Part shown: in pieces, positions 10,266 through 22,600 of the stretch | Layout: each line of letters starts with the position of its first letter | Numbering within the stretch: the first letter of the stretch is position 1 | Assembly (NCBI GenBank): GCA_003255065.1 | Contig: QAOA01001120.1 | Location: forward strand, 247,510 to 311,509 | Source: Cercis canadensis | Lineage: Eukaryota > Streptophyta > Magnoliopsida > Fabales > Fabaceae | DNA: 64,000 nt | Direction of reading: 5' to 3' | The notes under the pieces: generated by a model | The model's input: only the letters and a program-made list of their open reading frames with translations | What the model was told of the DNA's origin: nothing | Database searches by the model: none | Position numbers and translations under genes: made by a program

Positions 10266-12308
10266 ATGCTAACAGTATTTGCACCTCATAACCACTCATC
10301 CTGTGCCATTCCATTTGGTTGCACTAACAAAACCCACTTTCATCACAGTCACAACCAAATTCGAAGGCCCAAGACTAAGAGGAGCAGCATTAGCATTCTT
10401 TCGTCCCAAAATAACAAAACTGAAGGAAACTATAATGGCAGCCTCTTTTCTGCTTTAGAGAAGCCAAGAAAGAATTTCCAAGATGACACCTACAGCACAA
10501 CCACGGCGGCAGACAGAAACCATAGTGATGGTATAGGCATTTACACTTTTCTTGAGGGGAAGAACTTCCTCATCACAGGTGCAACTGGGTTTGTGGCCAA
10601 AGGTACACCTCTCTTGCTTTCAGCATTTATGGTGATATTTCATTGAAGATTGCTAGAACAAAATAAAGTAGTGTATAGGCTCCATCTATTTTTTGTCCTT
10701 AGATGCAAGGCTTATGCTTTCACCTTTGAAACTTCACTTACTTTTGGTATAAATCTCCAATCTTGCAGTTTTCATTGAGAAGATATTGAGGACAGTACCT
10801 GATGTGGAAAACCTCAGAAAATGAAGTACCAGTCCCCATGCTGGATATAGAAGCTGAAATCAAGTTGGCATCAAAATTAACGGAGTTTGTTAATGAGAAT
10901 GAAGCTACACAAAAGATGAAAAAATTTGGTATTCAAAGGTATCAAGCAGCTTTCAATTAGTTGTCTAATATTTTATCACACATCTCTTACCTTGCCAAAC
11001 AGGTAAAGTAGCAGCATTTTGATAGGGCCAAACTTCATGGATGGGCAGACACTTACTCATTCACCAAGGCTGTGGGTGAGATGTTGATAAATAGCACAAG
11101 AGGTGATATACCAGTTGTTATAGTTCGCCCAACTGTGATTGAGAGCACCTATAGGGAGCCATTCCCGGGATGGTTACAAGGAAACAAGTAATATCCTAAC
11201 TTGAAAATTATATCATTAAGTATAAAACCTGTAAGTCCTCATGATACTTCATAATGCGAGAACTGTGTCTGTTTTTGCTGTGTCTGAAAATCAGAATGCT
11301 TGATCCATTCATCTTATTTTATGGAAAAAGTCAACTTTCAGAAACGTTTGCAGATCCAGAAGCAGTTTTGGACGTGGTAATTTTAGAACTCAAGTTTTAC
11401 ATAATTGTATTTGATGCACCACAACTTTTTCCCGCTCACTTGAGAACTGATTTTACGCAGGTTCCAGTGGACATGGTAGTCAATGCTGCTATAGCTACTA
11501 TGGCAAAGCATGGGACTGCTAGTAGTAGATCTGAGCTAAATGTTTACCATCTTGGATCATCCGTGGCAAATCTAATTTCAATTGGTAATATATTTGAGTA
11601 TGCTTATGATCACTTCAAGTCTTCTCCACTATCGGACTCGAAGGGAAATGAGATTGGCCTCTTTAGGATGAATTTTTTCAGCTCAATGGATAATTACTCA
11701 TCTTACATTTCTAGTGAGATGACAAAACAAAGTGAGCCAATGGAGGCAACAGCTTTGGAACCCAAGCTGTGTCGCAAGCTTAAAATGCAAAGCAAGAAGA
11801 GAGCAGAGTATTTTACTCAAATGGATAAAATTTATGGGCCATACACGTTTTATAATGGAAGTAAAAATATAAATTAGCCTTCAAACACACATAATAACCA
11901 CACACAGATATTTTCCTATTCTATTCCCTTGTTTTTGAGGACTTTGCAATAAAAATATTATTTTCTCTCACATCTTTATACAACAGAACACATGTTTGAA
12001 TATAAGTTTGACGTAACGGTCATTTGAAGTCATGTAAATATGTTTCTTTTTGAGCACAATTGTAATCACAACCTGTACTCCTTTCTGTCGTTACATACAA
12101 CTGTTTAAGTGATGTGGATACAATATGATTTTCTTCAAGGTCTGACAATGGCAATACGCAAAAATTAATGGAGGAAATGTCCAATGAAGAGATAAGGGAC
12201 TTCTGGTTCGACATGAAGAGCGTAAATTGGCAGCAGTACTTTTCCAGGATTCATATTCCTGGTCTAAGAAAGCATGTTTTGAAGAAAGAGCTAGTGTCTA
12301 GTAATTAA
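10266..12308 (+). pseudogene. FAR/MS2 copy C (internal deletion, pseudogene)
   Basis: Exon 1 reads 10266-10602, but the upstream ATG used by copy B has become ATT (AAATTAATTCT), so only the internal Met9 equivalent remains. Exon 2 starts normally at 10780 and is fused after GTGGAAA to the middle of exon 5 (ACCTCAGAAAATGAAG), removing the rest of exon 2, exons 3-4 and the start of exon 5, about 775 bp relative to copy B. The join falls on a GGAAA shared by both sides and immediately yields TGA. Exons 6 (11026-11187), 7 (11295-11376), 8 (11461-11860) and 9 (12140-12308) are recognisable. The exon 8 donor has lost a G. No functional reductase could be made. Confidence 0.85.
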
Positions 12309-13129
12309 ATGTACTGTCTTTTCCTTCTGTTTCTGGCTTTGGCTCATCCCACAATTAAGCAGAAAACAAAGGCACAGCAGACCAGCTTAAAAAATTGTAC
12401 TGTCTAACACACCTGTATTGTCGACTCTATTCAAGCTTAGATCGCTGCACCTAACTTTGTAATAAGCAAGATTATCTCACAACATTACGGCATTCTTGTA
12501 TGACAAGCATGCTGATGTTATTCTCAGTGCAACATAGTTAAATAGGTTACCATGTTGTGTGTCGTGTTGTTACATTTTTGCTTACATTCTAGTGATCAAC
12601 TTATTTTCAGTGGCGTAATAAGCTTTGAACAAGAACAAGTTTCTGCTGGGTTTGATAGGGGAGGACATGTCCAAATGAAAGTTGATAACTTTATATTTGG
12701 TGTGGGTGATAACAAATATTTCTCACTTCTTTTTTTATCTTAATAGTTATGTGGATTTTCAAGTAGATTTTATTTGTATCACTGATAACAAATATTAACT
12801 AGCTCCTATGTCAGTATTTTCCATTTTAAACCTTGTCTACTTGAAATTTGAACTATACTTTCTTTCAATCAAATTAAGAGAACATATAGATTTGAATTCA
12901 CAATTGTTTAACATAACCAGTGCCAATTCAATAAATACAATGACTAGCTAAAATAAGAATAAGAATATTTCCGAAGGACTTGAATTCTTCTTTCTATATG
13001 TATAATGAAGAATATTGTGCCTTTTTTGACATTTTATCTGTTGCTTGACGATTTCATTCTTGAGACTGAAGATCATAGCAACTTGAATTTCTCTAAGTAA
13101 AGTTGTTACCTGATAAGTTGTGAAGTATA
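12309..13129. other. Downstream flank of FAR copy C
   Basis: Matches the flank of copy D (about 18880-19670), including a shared GTTTCTGCTGGGTTT segment and A/T-rich tail. This shows that the duplicated unit extends about 1.2 kb beyond the gene. No coding sequence recognised. Confidence 0.5.
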
Positions 13130-13904
13130 ATAATAGATGACAGTTGAAAGCAGGGAGAAAATCACAAGAATTTCATTCTAGCCGAAAAAAGAAAAAAAGA
13201 AAAAAAAAAAAAAAAANNNNNNNNNNNNNNNNNNNNNNNNNNNNNNNNNNNNNNNNNNNNNNAAAAAAAGATTTTTAACATCCATCCTTGAAAATTTAAC
13301 ATATTTTTGTATGAACATTAAATCTTGCAGCGTTTATTGAAAAGATATTAAGGACAGCCACCTGATGTTGGAAAGTTTTTCTCTTGATCAAGGCAAAAGA
13401 TGAGGAAGTAACATTACACAGATTGGAAAGTGAAGTAAGTTTTGGTATTTTTCTTTGTGTTTCAGATAGTTTACCTTCAAGTATCTGTGGATCCTTATGT
13501 TACAGTAGTTGATTATCATTACTCTACTTAATCAGATAATAGACTGTGAACTGCTTAAGAGCCTCCAAGAAGTGCATGGGAACTTATATAAGGAATTCAT
13601 GATGAGCAAGCTGGTTCCAGTGGCTGGGAATGTTTGTGAATATTCTAACCTTGGCATGGATGCTGACACAGCCAATGAGATTGCAAAGGAAATCAATGTC
13701 ATTGTAAACTTAGCAGCCAACACCACTTTTGATGAAAGGTTTCTTTACCAGTACATATTAATTTCATTCGCGTCTCTGATTAAATGGTCAATGGTTTATA
13801 CTAAAATACTAACTGAGATTTATGTTGAGAGAAGTGACAAAGACGACAACAACAACAACAATAATAATGATGCTTATGAAACTTGGATTCTCATGCATAC
13901 GTAG
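13130..13904 (+). pseudogene. FAR/MS2 remnant A3 (exons 2-3)
   Basis: Exon-2-like segment 13331-13435 and exon-3-like segment about 13536-13738. Exon 2 has the same extra base as remnants A and A2 plus a further deletion (GGAAAGTTTTT), which restores frame length but leaves TGA in the path. Exon 3 is open and has one added codon (CEYSNLGMD against CESNLGMD). A 46-base N gap (13217-13262) lies in the poly-A-rich upstream part. A short (AAC)n/(AAT)n run sits at about 13847-13870. Confidence 0.75.
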
Positions 13905-15340
13905 AACATAATGGTTTTGTCTGAAGAAAACCAAAGGACAAAAAGGAAAAACACAGAAAGAATGACATGTATCCATACAATTTCTCTTCTTGATCTCCAA
14001 CCGACTTGGCGGCTTGAGGAGGCAACAATTACTTTTGAACCAAGCATGTTTCACAAAGGAAGGTACGCTGGTTTTCACTTCGTTTTTACATCTCTTTTAT
14101 GTTTTAGTTAAATTAAAGAGTTAATATATGGTGCATTGGCGTAAAAAATAAAATATTTACTTAAGCGACTGAAATTTATAGTTCTGTTTATAATAAGTTA
14201 AGTTTTAGATATTAATATTCTTAATCTATTTATGTATCTCAATTTGAGATATTTTTATATTCCAAAATATATTTTTCATACAAAATTCATAAAAACATAA
14301 AATAAAAGATCATGATTGATTTTAAATATGAATTCTAATTTAATAACTTTTTATCGTGTTTTATTGAAGTTAATCATAGATAAACCATCTAATACTACCT
14401 AAATCATCATTAAGATGATTTTTATGAAGTGTTTATTACAACAACAAAAAATTGTATAAATCAAGCCGCTTGTATAAACTTTAAACTCTACCAACGGTGT
14501 ACCAAATATAAATTCTAGATTAAAATGTAACGCAATTTTACTTGTTTTTTAATTTTTTTATGGAACCTTTAACTTCTAGTTAAACTAAAATGTAAAAACG
14601 CATAACTAAAAAAAGAAGCTCTGAACTTTGATATACATAGACAAATTAGGGGGTGTGTATAAAAATAAGAAGAGATCAAATTAAACTAAAGCGTAAAGTT
14701 AAAACTCAGAGGATTTCTCATACATTTTTTTTCTACATATTAATTCCCGGTATCATAGATATGAATAGAGGCTGGAATATTTGGTTGGATTGCCAATAAC
14801 TCATAGCTGATCACCTGCAATCCTCCATTTATGGCTGTTTGAGGCAATCAAGAGATCATTTAATTATACTTCGCATAATAACTTGTCGTATCCAGGCTGG
14901 AATATTTCGTTGGATTGCCAATAACTCATATCTGATCACCTCGAATCGTCCTCCATCTATGGCTGTTTGAGGCATTCAATATGTACACGTTAATGAGCAT
15001 CAAGAGGTCGTTTTCGTTGCACAATAGCTGGTCCTATTGAGATATTTCAATGGGCTTTTCTGAGCATACAATGCCTATCACATATATAACAATAATACGT
15101 TGGTCCCAAGTCATTACTGCCTTCAATTATGGCTTCTTTACGAATGCAACATCTGTATCATGCACACAAGAGTCCAAGTGCAACTTCAACTCGTGAAACC
15201 GGCCAGATAAAACCCTTCACAACCCAGCAATGTAATTTCTTTCCATCAATTAGATTGGGACAGCTTTCAACACAGAAGGGAAAGTGTAAAAATTAGGCCG
15301 AAGATCAGAGGTGGACAAGAACTTGAGCTAGAATGGAGGT
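13905..15340. other. AT-rich intergenic region with 125-bp tandem repeat
   Basis: No gene is seen. GGCTGGAATATTT begins at 14770 and again at 14895, so about 85-90 bp of similar sequence (to about 14859 and 14977) repeats at a 125-bp spacing. The last 150 bp should contain the 3' UTR of the minus-strand PSB27-like gene. Confidence 0.5.
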
Positions 15341-15865
15341 TTATCTTCCCCTTTGAAGTGCCTTCTCGGCAGTTTCGACTTCCTCTAGAATCCTAGTCTT
15401 TCGTTTTGCAGGAATAGGAGCAGTTGGTCCAAAACTAACATGATGCCCTGCAACTGCATTGATTGCAGAGTACATGTCCCTGAAGGAAGCCCTTCCCAGC
15501 AAAGCTTTCTCTCTTCTGTACTTGGCTACCCACGTGTTTGAGTTGACTCTTAGCTCAGCCACTGCAGAAGTCACATTCGGATCGTTCTTGTCCATCCCAA
15601 GTGTGGCCCTCACCTTGTTTATCACATCCTCTGTTTCTTTAACATATTCATCGTCTGAAGCACAAAGTGCAGGACTCAGTGGGATAAGCCATGTGCTAGA
15701 CACAACAGAGGCTGACAAGGACAAGAATTCACGCCGCCGTGGCTGTGTGGCGGTGGCGGCTGTGTTGACAGCGGCGACGGTGGTAGATTTGGGTCTAATG
15801 GAGGCTCGAGGGAGGAGGGGAATCGGGGGGTCGGAAGAAAGAAATGAATTTAAAATACATTTTAA
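15341..15865 (-). CDS. PSB27: PSB27-like photosystem II assembly/repair protein, start missing
   Basis: The frame (stop at 15341) encodes the whole mature PSB27 domain: YVKETEDVINKVRATLGMDK, NDPNVTSAVAELR, WVAKYRREKALLGRASFRDM, HHVSFGPTAPIPAKRK and an EKALQRGR end. PSB27 is a thylakoid-lumen protein that binds CP43 during photosystem II assembly and repair (known). Upstream of the TTG at 15724 the same frame stays open through a Ser/Arg/Pro-rich transit-peptide-like part (RASIRPKSTTVAAV, QPRRREFLSLSAS) to about 15865, nearly the family's usual 170-odd residues. No in-frame ATG is found: from about 15850 the sequence turns into A/T-rich repeat. The copy is therefore probably cut at its start codon by a repeat, or truncated. 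It lies inside the FAR array in the opposite orientation. Confidence 0.75.
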   Translation of the reverse strand, partial: LKCILNSFLSSDPPIPLLPRASIRPKSTTVAAVNTAATATQPRRREFLSLSASVVSSTWLIPLSPALCASDDEYVKETEDVINKVRATLGMDKNDPNVTSAVAELRVNSNTWVAKYRREKALLGRASFRDMYSAINAVAGHHVSFGPTAPIPAKRKTRILEEVETAEKALQRGR

Positions 15866-16151
15866 GTGTAAAATATACTATATTAAAATTTTAAAAGTTA
15901 TTATAAAAATATATTGAAATTTAAAAAATGTACACAAATAAAATAATTTAAAATTAGAATTTCAAATACACTCTATAAATACTCTATCCAAACACACTCT
16001 TAGTATTTATGTAGTATATCATATTACATGAGAATAACTAATGTATGAATGACATGTGTATAAGTCAATTAATTTTAAGTTTGTTTGAGAAAATAAGATA
16101 AATTATATTTATATTCAATAAAATATAAAAATTATATTTGTTTGTCACATC
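15866..16151. repeat. AT-rich dispersed repeat cut by assembly gap
   Basis: Resembles about 120-330 and, in reverse, 37370-37500 (shared ATAAATTATATTT...AATAAAATATAAAAATTA text). It starts at the lost PSB27 start codon and ends abruptly at N16152, where FAR exon 2 begins mid-exon. Confidence 0.55.
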
Positions 16152-16152
16152 N

Positions 16153-18395
16153 GCAAAAGATAAGGAAGCAGCTCTAGAAAGATTGAGAACTGAGGTATTA
16201 CCTTTTCTTCCCGCCCCCTCCCTCTAACGTATAAATTATATTCATGTTTATATTAAAGAAACTGATTACCATTTCTGTGACTACACAGATCATAGAGTGT
16301 GAACTGTTCCAGAAACTCCAAGAAGTGCATGGTAAATACTATGAGGGCTTTATGATGAGGAAGCTAGTGGCAGTGGCTGGGAATGTTTGTGAATCAAATC
16401 TTGGGATAGATGCAGACATAGCAGATGAGATTGCAAAGAGAGTTGATGTCATTATAAATTCAGCAGCCAATACCAAGTTTGATGAAAGGTTCACATACAG
16501 CACATAGCATAAATGCTATCTTTTATTTAACTAATTGAGTTGACAGAGAGATGCCAAATAGTAAGGTACAATCTATGTTGATGACGTCAAGCATATTAGA
16601 AAACTGATATTTTGTCAAGACTAATTTCAGGTTTGATGTTGCTCTTAACATCAATACCAAAGGGCCTTCTCGTCTCCTAAGCTTTGCCAAGACCTGCAAG
16701 AAAATCTGTGTTTTCCTTCATATATCAACTGGTATGTCATCAGAACAATTGAATAATGTAACAAGGACCTAACCCTATCTATATGTGGAGAGATTTAACT
16801 ATTGTAAGAATATCCTGCAGCTTATGTCAATGGGGAAAGGCAAGGAATAATCAAGGAGAAGCCGTTTTATATGGGACAGAGTATTGCTAGGGAGAGGGAA
16901 ACCTCAGAAAATGAAGTACTAGTCCCCATGCTGGATATAGAAGCTGAAATCAAGTTGGCATCAAAATTAATGGAGTTTGTTAATGAGAATGAAGCTACAC
17001 AAAAGATGAAAAAAATCGGTGTTCAAAGGTATCAAGCAGCTTTCAATTAGTTGTCTAATATTTTATCGCACATCTCTTACCTTGCCAAACAAGTAAAGTA
17101 GAAGCATTTTGATAGGGCCAAACTTCATGGATGGGCAAACATTTACTCATTCACCAAGGCTATGGGTGAGATGTTGATAAATAGCACAAGAGGTGATATA
17201 CCAGTTGTTATCGTTCGCCCAACTGCGATTAAGAGCACCTATAGGGAGCCATTCCCGGGATGGATACAAGGAAACAGGTAATATCCTAACTTGAAAATTA
17301 TATCATTAAGTATAAAACCTGTAAGTCCTCATGATACTTCATAATGCGAGAACTGTGTCTGTTTTTGCTGTGTCTAATAATCAGAGTGCTTGATCCATTC
17401 ATCTTATCATATGGAAAAGGTCAACTTTCAGGAATGTTTGCAGATCCAGAAGCAGTTTTGGACGTGGTAATTTCAGAACTCAAGTTTTACATAATTGTAT
17501 CTGACGCACCACAAGTTTTTCCCACTCACTTGAGAACTGATTTTATGCAGGTTCCAGTGGACATGGTAGTCAATGCTGCTATAGCTGCTATGGCAAAGCA
17601 TGGGACTGCTAGTAGATCTGAGCTAAATGTTTACCATATTGGATCATCCATGGAAAATCCAATTTCAATTGGTAATATATTTGAGTATGCTTATGATCAC
17701 TTCAAGTCTTATCCACTATTGGACTCGAAGGGAAATGAGATTGGCCTCTTTAGGATGAGTTTTTTCAGCTCAATGTATAATTACTCATCTTACATTTCTA
17801 GTGAGATGACAAAACAAAGTGAGCCAATGGAGGCAACAGCTTTGGAACCCAAGCTGTATCGCAAGCTTAAAATGCAAAGCAAGAAGAGAGCAGAGTATTT
17901 TACTCAAATGGCCAAAATTTATGGGCCATACATGTTTTATAATGGAAGGTAAAATATAAATTATCCTTCAAACACACATAATAACCACACACAGATATTT
18001 TCCTATTCTATTCCCTCCTTTTTGAGGACTTTGCAATAAAAATATTATCTTCTCTCACAACTTTATACAACAGAACACATGTTTGAATATAAGTTTGACG
18101 TAACGGTCATTTGAAGTCATGTAAATATGTGTCTTTTTGAGCACAATTGTAATCACAACCTGTACTCCTTTCTGTCGTTACATACAACTGTTTAACTGAT
18201 GTGGATACAATATGATCTTCTTCAAGGTTTGACAATGGCAATACGCAAAAATTAATGGAGGAAATGTCCAATGAAGAGATAAGGGACTTCTGGTTCAACA
18301 TGAAGAGCGTAAATTGGCAGCAATACTTTTCCAGGATTCATATTCCTGGTCTAAGAAAGCATATTTTGAAGAAAGAGCTTGTGTCTAGTAATTAA
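16153..18395 (+). CDS. FAR2-like: Fatty acyl reductase, MS2/FAR2 type (copy D, 5' end missing)
   Basis: The best preserved FAR copy, but N16152 removes exon 1 and most of exon 2. Exons read: 16153-16194 (end of exon 2), 16289-16488, 16631-16731, 16821-17028, 17116-17277, 17385-17466, 17551-17948, 18227-18395. All phases agree and I see no stop or frameshift. It contains the [12 protein letters not shown] region, [11 protein letters not shown], the YSFTK active-site motif, VIVRPT, and the C-terminal IHIPGLRKH stretch. With copy B's exons 1-2 the protein would be about 594 residues, close to MS2 (616). The expected role is making fatty alcohol from plastid acyl-ACP, classically for pollen exine. 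It is nearly identical to copy B from 5641 on, so B and D are either a very recent duplication or alternative assemblies of one locus. Confidence 0.8.
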
Positions 18396-19676
18396 ATGTA
18401 CTGTCTTTTCCTTCTCTTCTTGGCTTTGGCTCATCCCACAATTAAAGCCTCGTTTGGATAACATAGCTTACAACTTATTAGAGTTTTTCTACTAGTATAA
18501 GTGCTTTTATGTAAGAAAAATTGTGTTTGGAAGTTTTATATAAGTAGTTTATTAACCCTCAAAAAGTTATTTTTAGCTTATTTTATGAAGCTATTTTTTT
18601 AGACTTTTTAGAAAAGCCTTATGCGAAAGCTGATTTTTTTCTTGACCAGCAAGTTGTTTTTAAAATTTATAAGACAATTATATCTCCATTAATATTAGAA
18701 AATTCGTAGAAATCCAACATTTCATCTCCCACCTTTAAAACCCAACCTTTAAAAGTGTTTTTCAAGTATGTATCCAAATACTAAATAGCTTAATTTAAAA
18801 AGAGCTGATGGTATAAAAACTTCTCACAAAATACCTTCTTATGTAAGTGCTTAAATAAGTTGTTTATTGTTTACCTAAGTAGAAAACAAAGGCACAGCAG
18901 ACCAACTTAAAAACTTGTACTGTCTAACACAACTGTATTGTCGACTCTATTCAAGCTCAGATCGCTGCACCTAACTTTGTAATCAGCAAGATTATCTCAC
19001 AACATTACAAGCACGGCATTCTTGTACGACAAGCATGCTGATGTTATTCTCAGTGCAGCATAGTTACATAGGTTACCATGTTGTGTGTCATCTTGTTACA
19101 TTTTTGCTTACATTCTAGTGATCAACTTATTTTTAGTGGCGAATAAGCTTTGAACAAGAACAAGTTTCTGCTGGGTTTCATAGGGGAGGACGTGTCCAAA
19201 TGAAAGGTGATAACTTTAGATTTGGTGTGGGTGATAACAAATCTTTCTCACTTCTTTTTTTCATCTTAATAGTTATGTGGATTTTCAAATAGATTTTATT
19301 TGTTTCACTGATAAAAAATATTAACTAGCTCCTATGTCGGTATTTTCCATTTCAAACCTTGTCTACTTGAAATTTGAACTATACTTTCTTTCAATCAAAT
19401 TAAGAGAATATATACATTTGAATTCACAATTGTTTGACATAAAGCAATGCCAATTCAATAAATACAGTGACTTGCTAAAATAAGAATAAGAATATTTCCG
19501 AAGGACTTGAATTCTTCTTTCAATAGGTATAATGAAGAATATTGTGCCTTTTTTGACCTTTTATCTGTTGTCAGACGATTTCATTCCTGAGACTGAAGAT
19601 CATAACAACTTTAATTTCTCCAAGTAAAGCTGTTACCTGATAAGTTGTGAAGTAACAATTCTTCAATGACTCACTA
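18396..19676. other. Downstream flank of FAR copy D
   Basis: A third copy of the duplicated downstream block (18440-19110), then sequence shared with 12600-13130. No coding sequence recognised. The last part should contain the 3' UTR of the minus-strand MFS gene. Confidence 0.5.
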
Positions 19677-22600
19677 CTAGACTAATAGGGGCTCCCTCAA
19701 AGGCTTAGAAGGATTGTGGAAATCCATGGTGCAAGTGACAGCCACCCCAACAAGTGCAGAAAAAGCTGGAACAAGACCTAAACCTAATCTTGTAACCGAA
19801 ATGGAATCTATTGTTCCATGCAGCTCTGAGGAGGAATCTGCATTGATAATTTGAAGAGTATGAGCACATAATAATCGCTATTCAACCACGAACTAAAGTA
19901 CTCATAATAACTTCAGCAGAAGGTGACAAAACCCTTAAGAGATATATGATTAATAATACTGCTATGAGTCGGTTAAAGGCTTAAACATCAAATAGTACAA
20001 GTTTCATGGAAGCCAAACTTTCTATGTTGCATTTGAATTTCTAGCTATGCTATCTGCACCACCTCATAATTCTTCACTGGGACCTAGTACTGATTAAAAC
20101 TAATTAACCCAGAAAGTTCACTGTAAAACTGTAACATGTAGTCAACCTCCTAACCCAAGTAATACAGGGGACAAGGATGGTGGAGTGCGACAGAAGGCAG
20201 TGCTTTCCAAGGAAGTGTTTGCCATATGGGGTGAAATGACTAAAATAGCCGTTGGCACTATGTAGTTATTCTATTTATATATGTGGTTATTTTGTCTATA
20301 TTTGAACAGGATAATCACATACTGGACAAAATTACCATATATGAACAGAATAACTACTTAATGCTGAGGGATATTTTGGTCATTTCACCCCATGTGACAA
20401 GCACTTCCTCGGAAATCACATGCCTTTTGCACAAAACTGGAAATTTTTTTTTTTCAAGTTTTGCACCAAACAATAAATTTCCCCAAATACAATCATGCAA
20501 AGAATATACCATGCAGTTCTACGGGCTCAACCTTTGCCAAGAATTATCCCCCCACCCCCCAAAAAAAAAAATAGAAGGATTCCCCAACCGCTGAAGAAAC
20601 AAAAGAATGAACTTCAGAACTGACTAGAAAACGAAAAGAGCAGAGAAAGCTTTAAGCCCACATGCGCTTGAATTTCAGTGTCACCTATGTGCATGAAAAC
20701 TTCCAGTAAGACGAGAGAAAATTTAACCTACTTACTCTGAAATGACTGAAGAACATATAAAGCAAGCCCGCATGAAATTTTATCCAAGAAGCTCAGTGAT
20801 CCACAAACAAATGCACAGCCATTAAGATTCTCTCCAATGAGAATATTTTGCATGCTTACACCAGTTACCTATAATAAAAAGACCAATAAATATCTATACA
20901 CATATATAACCACTTTACAGTAGTTTGAACCATGCTAGCTGGAATCTATGAAATAGGGATAAATCTATTATACAGTGTATTAAAATATAGTGCTAAAAGC
21001 TGAAACCAAGAGAAAGAAGAATCCAGCTCAAATGTCACTTACTGTCCCTTTTTTCTTAAAAAGATATTGAAACAATAATCAAATGGCAGAGTTCCTATAA
21101 GTTTCTTCTTGTTTGGGTAAGAATACTATCTTTAAATAAATTTTCTGAAACAGCTGCTAAATATATGTCATGAAATTACAGATGACAACAATAACATGAT
21201 AATTTTCCATGAAATATGACCACATTATCTGGCCTTTTCATTTCAAGTACAATGCTCAAACCCATCAATTTCTGACCATATTGATTGATCATTGATGTTA
21301 GCATGTCCAACCAACAAGTACACAATAATTTTGGAACCATACTTAATTGGTATATCTTTGTTTAAAATGTAATCAGAAGAGAAATGGACTTCTAAACTTC
21401 ATAAAATGAAGTTTTTTTTTGGTAATTTAATGAGGTAAAGATCAGGTCATACCATCATCAATGCATTTGCAATGCCAATAAATAATGATGCTATGTACAT
21501 GAGATGATTCATTTCACTTGGTAAAAGAAGGACCACTGCACCACAAAACATCCAAAGAATGCCTCCAATGGTGTAGTAGGCCTTAAGCTGTCGGCCAGTC
21601 CATGCAATCTCCTACAAAGTGTGAATTTATTTAACATTGTTCATAGCCCAAAAAACAACAAGGTACGTATATACTAAGGAACCATCAAGAGTACTTAATT
21701 AATATGGGAACCTGTAAGATGATAGATACGATGAAGCTGCTGATGTAGATGATAGCAGGAACCTAAATCCATCATGAGACGGTAATCAGCCTCCAGTTCT
21801 AAAATCAAAAGATATATGCTCAAAAGACTGAAATGCCTTTATATAGACAACATTTGTCATGTACCAAAGCTTTGGCTGATTTGGCCATCCGGAGATCATT
21901 GATGACAAAGAATGCAAGGTATGCCTGAAGAAAGAAAGCCATTTTGGTGTCAAAATTGTTCCTGTACCAAACATCACTGTTCTTTTTCTTTGGAAATCAA
22001 AATGCAGGCATGAACTCTCAGTTTTATTTTTAATTATATTCGTGATGGAGTATCTTCCTCATACACACTATATCCAGCTTATAAAACCACAAATCGGGGA
22101 TGAAGCCTAAAAGTATTCTTCTCTCCTCTTCCAAAAAAATGAACAGCACTAAGCAAGAAAGCATAAGTGAGCTAACCTGTGAAACGTTGAGAACCAATCT
22201 TGTCAGAACATAGACAAGAGCAACCTGATAATACAAAACTCTCTTGAACCAGTAAACCCATGAAATCCTTGCATGTGCCTCCCCTTGTACACCAACCTTC
22301 AATCTAAGAAGAAAATTAAGAGGAAAAAAAAGAAGTTATCATTTGTGTAATTCAATAGCTAAAATTATAAAAGGCCACCCATGCTGCATAACTGTTTTGG
22401 GAACATGAATTACCAAAATAACAACAGCTGCTAGTGCTTCACCGGGTAAAAACTAATAATTACAATCTATTACTTGAACCAACTACTTTTGCTTTAAAAA
22501 TTGGAGACCCTGAACTCTGAAGAGCAGATCTATTGACTTTTTCCCCCTTTTCAGACTGCAAAGGGGTTATTACAGCACTGCTTCACCTCATATTTACTTC

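Noticed and set aside
13845..13904. Asp/Asn-rich tail of the ORF at 13509 as a gene product
   Set aside because: It comes from an (AAC)/(AAT) simple repeat after a FAR exon 3 remnant.
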